A DNA stretch of 15,584 nt from an uncultured Bacteroidales bacterium (GTDB lineage: Bacteria > Bacteroidota > Bacteroidia > Bacteroidales > Paludibacteraceae), in contig CALCGX010000001.1 in the NCBI GenBank assembly GCA_937901225.1, positions 1-15,584 on the forward strand. The letters are read 5' to 3'. The notes beneath the pieces are model-generated. The model was not told the DNA's origin. It searched no databases and was given only the letters and a program-made list of their open reading frames with translations. This document shows, in pieces, positions 1 to 6,065 of the stretch (positions are counted from its first letter, which is position 1; every line of letters starts with the position of its first letter). The translations under genes were made by a program, and so were the position numbers.

Positions 1-24
1 AGATTTAAGGTTAAGTAAGAGATT

Positions 25-55
25 GGGTTGTCGAGAGGACAATCCTTCTTTTTTT
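25..55 (+). terminator. Rho-independent terminator of a gene upstream of the window
   Basis: An 8-bp stem (GGGTTGTC at 25-32 with GACAATCC at 38-45, one G-T pair) closes a 5-base loop and is followed by a T-rich run (46-55). The T run is on the + strand side only, so it should end transcription of a + strand gene lying before position 1. No part of that gene is recognisable in the window. Confidence 0.8.
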
Positions 56-86
56 GTATAGTTCCGATGTCTTTTCTCGCGTCGTA

Positions 87-119
87 TTTGCATATATGCT
101 TTTTTTTTTGTAATTTTGC
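87..119 (+). promoter_or_regulatory. Bacteroidota-type promoter of ftsK
   Basis: TTTG at 87-90, a 20-bp spacer and TAATTTTGC at 111-119 match the Bacteroidota primary sigma factor consensus. Transcription would start near 126, giving a leader of about 65 nt. That leader contains a small hairpin (TAACGA 135-140 with TCGTTA 150-155). Confidence 0.8.
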
Positions 120-191
120 ACGCTTTTTATGAAATAACGAATAGATGTATCGTTAAATATCCTAAAATAACTATGAGATTCAATTGAGATT

Positions 192-2717
192 ATGGCTAGA
201 CGAGTAACAAGACCTACAGCGCCCACTACTTCAGGCGCACGACAAAAACCAATTACAGTAGAGAAAACTGGATTCAAAGATTTTATCCTTTCTACCCGCG
301 ACATGGTGATGAGCCATCGTTTCCGTTTGGCAGTGGGTATCATCCTAATCAGCATTACCTTGATGTTGGTGATTGCCTATATTAGTTTTTTCTTTACAGG
401 AGCAAATGATTTCTCAATCATCGAGCAAGCAGAAGCACGTCGCGACATGCGTGGTGAAATACAAAATGCACTAGGATTACCTGGTGCGGTGATTTCGCGT
501 TGGTTGATTGATGGTACATTTGGTTTGGTTTCACTGGCGGCTTTGGTGGCGTTGGCATTATATGCTGTACGTATGGTGACGGAGTTTCCTCTCAAGCGCC
601 TGCGCCTATTGTTTATCACCCTGTTTACCTTGGTATGGGGAGCGGTCGTATTAGGCTTTGCACAGCAGATGATAGGTGTTGGTACTTTCTTCCGCTGGGG
701 CGGAGCATTCGGACAAATGGTAGCCGCATGGGCAACATCCTACGTACAATGGCTCGGATTACTGATGATACTAATCGCGGTATTAGTGGTGTTCCTTATT
801 GTTGTGGACAAACATTTCGTAGAACACTGCCAGCAATTCGCTCAATGGGTTGTAGGTTTGTTTAAGAAGTCTGAATCATCCGAATCATCCGACTCGTCCG
901 ATTTGTCAACTTTGTCGGACGAACCCGAGAATGCCGATAATGTCATTGATATCGTTATTGATCCCCAGCCAGAAGAAGACATCGAAGAGATTGACGATAG
1001 CGATATCCCTACGCTCGACTTTGCTCCTATTGAGATAGAAGATCCAACTCTAGAGCCCATCTCCGAGAAGCTAACCGAATCAGAGGAGGATATTGAAATA
1101 TCTGTGGAAGAAGTCAAAGAAGTAGAGCTGTCCGAGGATGATCCAGAGTATTTGCTCAAGAAACTTGGTCCTTACGACCCTCGCAAGGATCTGGAACTAT
1201 ACAAGTTCCCTTCCCTCAATTTGCTCAAGGTCTATGACAACGAGACGGCTCCTGTCATCAACCAGGAGGAGCAGCAAGCCAATGCCAACCGTATCGTAAC
1301 TACTTTGCGCAATTACGGTATTGAGATTGAGTCTATCAAGGCAACCGTTGGCCCTACTGTTACCCTATACGAGATTGTTCCTCAAGCGGGTGTGCGCATC
1401 TCCAAGATTCAAAATCTTGAGAGCGACATCATGCTTTCGCTTTCTGCGATGGGTATCCGTATTATCGCGCCTATCCCAGGCAAAGGTACGATCGGTATTG
1501 AGGTGCCAAACGAGAAACCACAAGTAGTATCAATGCACTCAGTGATTGCTTCAAAACGCTTCCAAGAGGAGCAAAAGATGAAACTGCCTATCTCCATCGG
1601 ACGTACCATCACCAACGAGGTCTTTATGTTCGACCTCGCTAAGACCCCTCACCTCCTTGTTGCAGGTGCTACAGGTCAAGGTAAGTCTGTGGCAATCAAC
1701 GCGATTATCACCTCTTTGCTCTATAAGAAACACCCTGCCGAACTAAAATTCGTGATGGTGGACCCTAAAATGGTCGAGTTTGCCCCTTACAAACCACTGC
1801 TTCGTCACTATTTGGCTGCAACTCCAGACACCGAGGATGAGAATATCGTCATTGTGGATTGCGATAAGGTGGTCAATACCCTCAACTCGCTGGTGATCGA
1901 GATGGAGAATCGCTACAAACTGCTCATGGATGCAGGTGTACGTAACCTTGAGGATTATAATGAGAAGTTTGTCTCTCGACGCCTGAATCCTGAGAAATTG
2001 GTGGCGGATTCACTCCACCATCAATACCTGCCATATATTGTGATAATCATCGATGAGTATGGCGATTTCATCATGCAAGCGGGCAAGCAGGTGGAGACAC
2101 CTATTGCACGTATCACGCAGAAAGCGCGTGCCGTGGGTATGCACATGATTCTTGCCACCCAACGCCCATCGGTAAATATCGTTACGGGTGTTATCAAAGC
2201 GAATATCCCAACGCGTATCGCCTTGCGCACACAATCGGTAGTGGATTCGCGTACCGTGTTGGATACTAAGGGTGCTGACCAACTCATCGGTCGCGGTGAT
2301 ATGCTCTATTCGGGCAATGGTAATATCACCCGTCTACAATGTGCGTTCGTCGACACCCCAGAGGTGGATGCGATCGTAGAGCATATCGAGAAACAACAGC
2401 ATTACTTCGAGCCATACCAATTGCCTGAATATATCCCAGAGGGCGGCGAAGGCGAAGCATTGGCACCTGGCGCCGTGGATCTCAAGCGCCTTGATCCGAT
2501 GTTCGCAGACGTAGCGCGTTATGTGGTGACCAAACAAGAGGGATCTACCTCTCGCCTTCAACGTGCTTTTGAAATTGGCTACAACCGTGCAGGTAAGCTC
2601 TCCGACCAACTCGAAGCAGCGGGTATTGTGGGACCAAACAAAGGTCCTAAGGGACGCGATGTACTCATCCAAAGCCTTGATGAATTGGACAAGAAACTAC
2701 AAGAATTAGGTTGCTAA
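192..2717 (+). CDS. ftsK: DNA translocase FtsK/SpoIIIE
   Basis: This is the membrane-anchored, ATP-driven DNA pump of the division septum, which clears and aligns chromosome termini. The 841-residue protein has four hydrophobic segments at about residues 45-70, 105-125, 135-158 and 172-205. A Ser/Asp/Glu-rich linker follows (about 225-325), then the motor domain with Walker A (GATGQGKS, 492-499) and Walker B (VIIIDE, ending D621-E622). The C-terminal winged-helix gamma domain (about 770-840, with the GYNRAGKLSDQLEAAGIVG pattern) is the part that reads polar DNA motifs in known FtsKs. Length and order are usual for the family. The start ATG lies about 65 nt after the predicted transcription start and gives a basic N-terminus ahead of the first membrane segment. 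The start of the linker is encoded by a 9-bp period DNA repeat (872-925). The next gene begins one base after the stop, so the two are probably co-transcribed. Confidence 0.97.
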   Translation: MARRVTRPTAPTTSGARQKPITVEKTGFKDFILSTRDMVMSHRFRLAVGIILISITLMLVIAYISFFFTGANDFSIIEQAEARRDMRGEIQNALGLPGAVISRWLIDGTFGLVSLAALVALALYAVRMVTEFPLKRLRLLFITLFTLVWGAVVLGFAQQMIGVGTFFRWGGAFGQMVAAWATSYVQWLGLLMILIAVLVVFLIVVDKHFVEHCQQFAQWVVGLFKKSESSESSDSSDLSTLSDEPENADNVIDIVIDPQPEEDIEEIDDSDIPTLDFAPIEIEDPTLEPISEKLTESEEDIEISVEEVKEVELSEDDPEYLLKKLGPYDPRKDLELYKFPSLNLLKVYDNETAPVINQEEQQANANRIVTTLRNYGIEIESIKATVGPTVTLYEIVPQAGVRISKIQNLESDIMLSLSAMGIRIIAPIPGKGTIGIEVPNEKPQVVSMHSVIASKRFQEEQKMKLPISIGRTITNEVFMFDLAKTPHLLVAGATGQGKSVAINAIITSLLYKKHPAELKFVMVDPKMVEFAPYKPLLRHYLAATPDTEDENIVIVDCDKVVNTLNSLVIEMENRYKLLMDAGVRNLEDYNEKFVSRRLNPEKLVADSLHHQYLPYIVIIIDEYGDFIMQAGKQVETPIARITQKARAVGMHMILATQRPSVNIVTGVIKANIPTRIALRTQSVVDSRTVLDTKGADQLIGRGDMLYSGNGNITRLQCAFVDTPEVDAIVEHIEKQQHYFEPYQLPEYIPEGGEGEALAPGAVDLKRLDPMFADVARYVVTKQEGSTSRLQRAFEIGYNRAGKLSDQLEAAGIVGPNKGPKGRDVLIQSLDELDKKLQELGC
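872..925 (+). repeat. 9-bp period repeat in the ftsK linker
   Basis: About five to six degenerate units of 9 bp (CGAATCATC, CGACTCGTC, CGATTTGTC and relatives) encode an S-E-S / S-D-S / S-D-L series at the start of the acidic linker. Because 9 is a multiple of 3 the unit reads as a peptide repeat. Ordinary low-complexity linker evolution could explain it. Confidence 0.6.
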
Positions 2718-2718
2718 G

Positions 2719-3279
2719 ATGAAACTACTGCTAATAACGTTCGCAATACTCCAGTCGCTCTTCGCGACTTTGGAGCAAAAGACATTGGTCTCAGATTTTA
2801 TGTTGACAACTGTCAACTCTCAATTGTCCACTACCCCAATGACCTACACAGGCAATCTGGCTATGCACGGCAAGCAATTTGCCTTGACTATGTTTGCGAT
2901 GGAAGCGGCATATGATGGCAACACCTTATATATATATAGTGATGATACAGAAGAATTGACTCTTTCTACTCCAACAGAAGAGGAACTGACCCAAACCAAT
3001 CCTTTCCTATATGCGCAAGCCTTATTGCCTGTTTGCCAGTACGCTGAGAAAGTCGTAGGCGACAAGACGCAAATTACCCTGACTCCACACGACCGTTCGG
3101 CTGGTATCCAGAAGTTTGTATTGCGCATCGCAACTGCCACTTTGCTACCTACTGCTATAGAGATACATGAGGACGATGGCAAGCTTACCACGCTTCGTCT
3201 TGATAATGCTCGTTATACAGATGAGGCTCCTTCTTTTGCTATTGAAAAGGAAGATGCCTTTGTCAATGACTTGAGGTGA
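2719..3279 (+). CDS. LolA-like outer-membrane lipoprotein carrier
   Basis: The 186-residue protein resembles the Bacteroidota LolA-like family, periplasmic carriers that shuttle lipoproteins or other hydrophobic cargo from the inner to the outer membrane. The N-terminus (MKLLLITFAILQSLFA) is a probable signal peptide. The body carries the family pattern of alternating beta strands: DFMLT near residue 30, MTYTGNLAMHG, AYDGNTLYIYSDDTEELTLS, a PTEEEL stretch before NPFLYAQALL, and a final FVNDLR. It starts one base after the ftsK stop and has no promoter of its own, so it is very likely in the ftsK transcript. The first beta turn (about residues 31-39) is encoded by a heptad DNA repeat that I would not expect in relatives. 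The family call comes from pattern recognition; the cargo is not shown by the sequence. Confidence 0.8.
   Translation: MKLLLITFAILQSLFATLEQKTLVSDFMLTTVNSQLSTTPMTYTGNLAMHGKQFALTMFAMEAAYDGNTLYIYSDDTEELTLSTPTEEELTQTNPFLYAQALLPVCQYAEKVVGDKTQITLTPHDRSAGIQKFVLRIATATLLPTAIEIHEDDGKLTTLRLDNARYTDEAPSFAIEKEDAFVNDLR
2805..2832 (+). repeat. Heptad repeat (CAACTGT family) inside the lolA-like gene
   Basis: Four degenerate 7-bp units (CAACTGT, CAACTCT, CAATTGT, CCACTAC) run in tandem. The period is not a multiple of 3, so the coded peptide (TVNSQLSTT) is not itself periodic. The same unit type occurs in serS and at the start of feoB. Confidence 0.75.
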
Positions 3280-3463
3280 TGGGTAATTCCGCTTTATTTC
3301 TCGAAACCACTCCGAAAGCATTCCGATACCACTCAGTTACCATCTAATACTTTCCTAGTATGTTGTTTGTGGTCTGCCGCATCGTTTTTGGCTGATTGAC
3401 TGACGGATAAAGGGTGTGTATAGACTCTTTTGAAGTGCTTTCTGTAAAAAAATAAAAAAAATA
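3280..3463. other. Non-coding spacer between lolA-like gene and rplU promoter
   Basis: I see no gene here. A short imperfect inverted pair (GATGGGTAA at 3277-3285 and TTACCATC near 3336-3343) brackets about 50 bases with loosely repeated CCACTC and ATTCCG words. No clear terminator with a T run was found for the ftsK operon. Confidence 0.5.
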
Positions 3464-3496
3464 TTTGGTCAGTTCAAAAAAAAGTAGTACCTTTGC
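3464..3496 (+). promoter_or_regulatory. Bacteroidota-type promoter of rplU-rpmA
   Basis: TTTG at 3464-3467, a 20-bp spacer and TACCTTTGC at 3488-3496 are a near-perfect match to the Bacteroidota consensus. The spacer is rich in A. Transcription would start near 3503, leaving a leader of about 125 nt. Confidence 0.9.
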
Positions 3497-3502
3497 ACGC
3501 TT

Positions 3503-3627
3503 TTTCGGCTTTTGGGCTTCCAAGTAGCGCTGCCGAGGGGACGGATGATACCTATCAGGGGTATGCCAACGTCGAAGACTCTGCATCTCGCCTGACCGAT
3601 GTAACTAATTAAAAAACATTTGATTAA
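3503..3627 (+). promoter_or_regulatory. Structured leader of rplU, candidate ribosomal-protein leader
   Basis: The leader can fold into at least two hairpins. The first pairs CGGC (3506-3509) with GCCG (3532-3535) and has TTGG (3512-3515) with CCAA (3520-3523) nested inside. The second pairs ATACC (3548-3552) with GGTAT (3560-3564). Long structured leaders before ribosomal protein genes often bind the encoded protein as feedback control. Whether this one does is inference. Confidence 0.5.
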
Positions 3628-3945
3628 ATGTACGCAATTGTAGAAATGCAAGGCCTCCAATACCGTGTAGAGGCTGGCAAGAAACTCTTTGTTAACCGCA
3701 TGGCTGCTGAGAAAGGCGCTGAGGTGACATTTGAGAAAGTGCTTCTCGTTGATAATGACGGAGAAGTGAAAGTAGGTGCTCCTGTTGTAGAGGGCGCTAA
3801 AGTTGTTTGCGAAGTACTCGACAACGAGTGCCGTGGCGAGAAAGTTCTCGTTTTCCACAAAAAACGTCGCAAAGGCTATCGTAAATTGAACGGCCATCGT
3901 CAAGATTTGACCAATCTCATCGTTAAGGAGATCGTTTTGGCTTAA
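3628..3945 (+). CDS. rplU: 50S ribosomal protein bL21
   Basis: bL21 is a small protein of the large ribosomal subunit that binds 23S rRNA. The 105-residue sequence has the usual length and features: an N-terminal MYAIVEMQGLQYRVEAGKK strand, the VLLVDNDGEVKVGAPVVEGA core, and the basic HKKRRKGYRKLNGHRQ segment near the C-terminus that contacts RNA. It is the first gene of the conserved rplU-rpmA pair and is preceded by a strong promoter and a structured leader. The start follows an A/T-rich stretch with no clear Shine-Dalgarno, as is common in Bacteroidota. Confidence 0.98.
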   Translation: MYAIVEMQGLQYRVEAGKKLFVNRMAAEKGAEVTFEKVLLVDNDGEVKVGAPVVEGAKVVCEVLDNECRGEKVLVFHKKRRKGYRKLNGHRQDLTNLIVKEIVLA

Positions 3946-3980
3946 TTGTTTAACCTTTTTAAAAGCAAAGTTTAAGAGAT

Positions 3981-4244
3981 ATGGCACATAAGAAAGGTGT
4001 CGGTAGTTCCAAGAACGGCCGTGAATCAGAAAGCAAACGACTTGGTGTAAAAATCTTTGGTGGTCAATTCGCTAAAGCAGGTAACATCATCGTGCGTCAA
4101 CGTGGTACTGTGCACAACCCAGGCGAGAACATCGGTATGGGTTCTGACCACACTCTTTTCGCTCTTACAGATGGTATCGTATGCTTCCAAAAGAAGCGTA
4201 ACAACAAATCTTACGTATCTATCCAACCTATTGCTGAGGCATAA
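3981..4244 (+). CDS. rpmA: 50S ribosomal protein bL27
   Basis: bL27 sits next to the peptidyl-transferase centre, and its N-terminal tail reaches towards the tRNA ends. The 87-residue protein begins MAHKKGVGSSKNGRESESKRLGVK, the classic start without the cleaved N-terminal extension seen in Firmicutes. It continues with GNIIVRQRGT and NIGMGSDHTLFAL, both typical. It lies 35 bases after rplU and shares its transcript, which ends at the hairpin just downstream. Length is normal and there is nothing odd in the sequence. Confidence 0.98.
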   Translation: MAHKKGVGSSKNGRESESKRLGVKIFGGQFAKAGNIIVRQRGTVHNPGENIGMGSDHTLFALTDGIVCFQKKRNNKSYVSIQPIAEA

Positions 4245-4264
4245 TCGGATAGAGAAATAAACTA

Positions 4265-4315
4265 AAATTTCTCCTACCGATTGCATACGCAATTCGGCAG
4301 GAGAAATTTGTTTTT
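4265..4315 (+). terminator. Strong Rho-independent terminator of rplU-rpmA
   Basis: An 11-bp stem (AAATTTCTCCT 4265-4275 with AGGAGAAATTT 4299-4309) continues after one mismatch through CCGA/TCGG and TTGC/GCAA (with one bulged T) to an ATAC loop. It is followed by GTTTTTATTT. Confidence 0.93.
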
Positions 4316-4325
4316 ATTTACAACT

Positions 4326-4385
4326 CTGAACAATCCAGAACAGCGGCTTAGCCGCGCTGAACAGCCCGTTTACGGGCACTGAACA
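4326..4385 (+). repeat. CTGAACA repeats interleaved with two GC-rich hairpins
   Basis: CTGAACA occurs at 4326-4332, 4357-4363 and 4379-4385, with the variant CAGAACA at 4336-4342. Between the copies sit two perfect hairpins: GCGGC-TTA-GCCGC (4343-4355) and GCCCGT-TT-ACGGGC (4364-4377). The block ends 10 bases before the serS start, so it would lie in the 5' region of the serS message. Confidence 0.75.
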
Positions 4386-4395
4386 AGACTTTTGT

Positions 4396-5766
4396 ATGCT
4401 AACACTCAAACAAATATACGACAATAAGGTAGTTATTATTGCGGGCTTGGAAAAGAAGCATTTTGCCAATGCTGCTGAGACTATTGAGCAAGTGATTGTT
4501 CTTGATGCCGAGCGCAAAGCAGCACAACAAAAGAAGGACACTGCCTCAGCGGAGATGAACCGCATCTCCAAGTCTATTGGTGCACTCATGGCGCAAGGCA
4601 AAAAAGAAGAGGCAGAGGCTGCCAAAGCACAAACAGGCGTACTCAAACAAGCTATCCCTGGCTACGAACAAGAGATGGCTAAGGCAGAAGAGGCATTGAC
4701 TTCCCTTCTCCTTACTATCCCTAACGTACCTTATGACCTCGTACCAGAGGGCGGAAGTGCAGAAGATAACCTCGTGGTCAAGATAGGCAACTGGCCAAAC
4801 CAACCTATGCTTGATAAACTCGCAGCAGAAGGCACCATCGCTCTCCGCGATTGGGATACCGCTACCGACGAACAACTGTCAACTGTTAATTGTCAACTGT
4901 CAACTGCAAAACTCCCTCACTGGGAATTAGCGAAAAAATACAACCTCATCGATTTTGACCTCGGTGTCAAAATTTCTGGTGCAGGCTTCCCTGTATATAT
5001 AGGTATGGGCGCGCGCCTGCAACGCGCGTTGATTAACTTCTTTTTGGCTGAGGCGAACAAGGCAGGATATACCGAGATTATGCCTCCTACCGTGGTCAAT
5101 GAGGCTAGTGGTTATGGTACTGGTCAATTGCCTGATAAAGAGGGGCAAATGTACCACTGCCAATTGGATAATCTCTATCTCATTCCTACAGCAGAAGTAC
5201 CTGTAACCAATATCTATCGTGATGTAATTCTTGAGGAGGCACAACTCCCTATCAAGAACTGTGCTTACACCCAGTGCTTCCGCCGCGAGGCAGGTTCATA
5301 TGGCAAGGATGTACGTGGTTTGAACCGTCTTCACGAGTTTAGCAAGGTGGAGATTGTGCGTATCGACACTCCAGAACATTCTGATGCTAGTCACAAGGAA
5401 ATGTTGGAGCACGTAGAGGGATTGCTTCAAAAACTCGAACTCCCTTATCGTGTACTTCGCTTAAGTGGTGGTGATATGTCATTCACTGCGGCGCTCTGCT
5501 ATGACTTTGAAGTGTATTCAGAGGCACAACATCGTTGGTTGGAAGTGTCTTCAACTTCTAATTTCGATACCTATCAAGCTAATCGCTTGCACTGCCGTTA
5601 CCGACGATCTGAAGATAAGAAGGTAACGCTCTGCCACACACTCAATGGTTCAGCATTGGCATTGCCTCGTATTGTGGCGGCGTTGTTGGAGAACAATCAA
5701 ACACCAGAGGGTATTCGTATTCCTGCTGCGCTCCAACCATATATGGGTTGCGAAATGATAAAGTAA
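4396..5766 (+). CDS. serS: Seryl-tRNA synthetase
   Basis: This class II synthetase charges tRNA-Ser with serine. The 456-residue protein has the N-terminal tRNA-binding coiled-coil arm (about residues 30-110, alternating Ala/Lys/Glu) and then the catalytic core. The core shows motif 1 (around GARLQRALINFF), the serine-site TAEVPVTN segment, motif 2 (CFRREAGSYGKDVRGLNRLHEFSKVE) and motif 3 (NGSALALPRIVAALLEN). The start MLTLKQIYDNK fits the family. The linker between arm and core (about residues 160-171) is encoded by a tandem 7-bp DNA repeat, an addition I do not expect in relatives. It falls just before the conserved LPHWELAKKY, where length changes are tolerated. No consensus promoter was found, so transcription may depend on a non-canonical promoter within the hairpin-repeat block or on read-through past the rpmA terminator. 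A terminator follows the gene. Confidence 0.97.
   Translation: MLTLKQIYDNKVVIIAGLEKKHFANAAETIEQVIVLDAERKAAQQKKDTASAEMNRISKSIGALMAQGKKEEAEAAKAQTGVLKQAIPGYEQEMAKAEEALTSLLLTIPNVPYDLVPEGGSAEDNLVVKIGNWPNQPMLDKLAAEGTIALRDWDTATDEQLSTVNCQLSTAKLPHWELAKKYNLIDFDLGVKISGAGFPVYIGMGARLQRALINFFLAEANKAGYTEIMPPTVVNEASGYGTGQLPDKEGQMYHCQLDNLYLIPTAEVPVTNIYRDVILEEAQLPIKNCAYTQCFRREAGSYGKDVRGLNRLHEFSKVEIVRIDTPEHSDASHKEMLEHVEGLLQKLELPYRVLRLSGGDMSFTAALCYDFEVYSEAQHRWLEVSSTSNFDTYQANRLHCRYRRSEDKKVTLCHTLNGSALALPRIVAALLENNQTPEGIRIPAALQPYMGCEMIK
4873..4907 (+). repeat. Heptad repeat (CAACTGT family) inside serS
   Basis: Five 7-bp units in tandem: CAACTGT occurs three times, with variants TAATTGT and CAACTGC. They encode serS residues 160-171 (QLSTVNCQLSTA). 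This is the cleanest copy of the heptad family in the window. Confidence 0.85.
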
Positions 5767-5837
5767 TATTTTTTTTGATAGAACAATAGGATAAGATCAG
5801 ACTGAGAGATTCAAAAAAATACTACCAAATACCAATC

Positions 5838-5876
5838 AAAATCGCCTACCCAAGTTAGATTGAGTAGGCGATTTTT
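5838..5876 (+). terminator. Rho-independent terminator of serS
   Basis: A 12-bp perfect stem (AAAATCGCCTAC 5838-5849 with GTAGGCGATTTT 5864-5875) has an inner CAA/TTG helix. Its 3' arm ends in the TTTTT run, followed by ATGTTA. The arms are symmetrical, with A's on the other side, so weak action on the opposite strand is possible. Confidence 0.92.
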
Positions 5877-5939
5877 ATGTTATAAAACATATAAATAATG
5901 TGATAAATATGTTAAAAAACACATTTTTCTTGGTAAATA

Positions 5940-5972
5940 TTTGGTTGTTTCAAAAAAAAGTAGTAACTTTGC
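5940..5972 (+). promoter_or_regulatory. Bacteroidota-type promoter of the SusC-like gene
   Basis: TTTG at 5940-5943, a 20-bp spacer and TAACTTTGC at 5964-5972. Predicted start of transcription is near 5980, giving a leader of about 87 nt. Confidence 0.9.
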
Positions 5973-5980
5973 GCGATTTT

Positions 5981-6016
5981 TATCGTTTTTATAAAGGCGC
6001 TTTGTAGAAAACGATA
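5981..6016 (+). promoter_or_regulatory. Hairpin at the 5' end of the SusC-like leader
   Basis: A 9-bp perfect stem (TATCGTTTT 5981-5989 with AAAACGATA 6008-6016) encloses a second small helix, AAAG-GCG-CTTT (5993-6003). It would start almost at the first transcribed base. I do not recognise it as a known riboswitch. mRNA protection or sRNA/attenuation control is possible. Confidence 0.6.
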
Positions 6017-6065
6017 GCAGTGCATGGTGTAAATTAGGATAAAATTAATTATAAATAACATTATA

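Noticed and set aside
842..1159. Serine-rich open frame on the - strand
   Set aside because: It is the mirror of the Asp/Glu/Ser-rich ftsK linker, with no start context.
3277..3343. MITE-like element with terminal inverted repeats after the lolA-like gene
   Set aside because: The arms are only about 8 bp with a gap, there is no visible target duplication, and no second copy was seen in the window.
3469..3987. 172-codon open frame on the - strand over rplU
   Set aside because: It is antisense to rplU and its leader, and the translation resembles no family.
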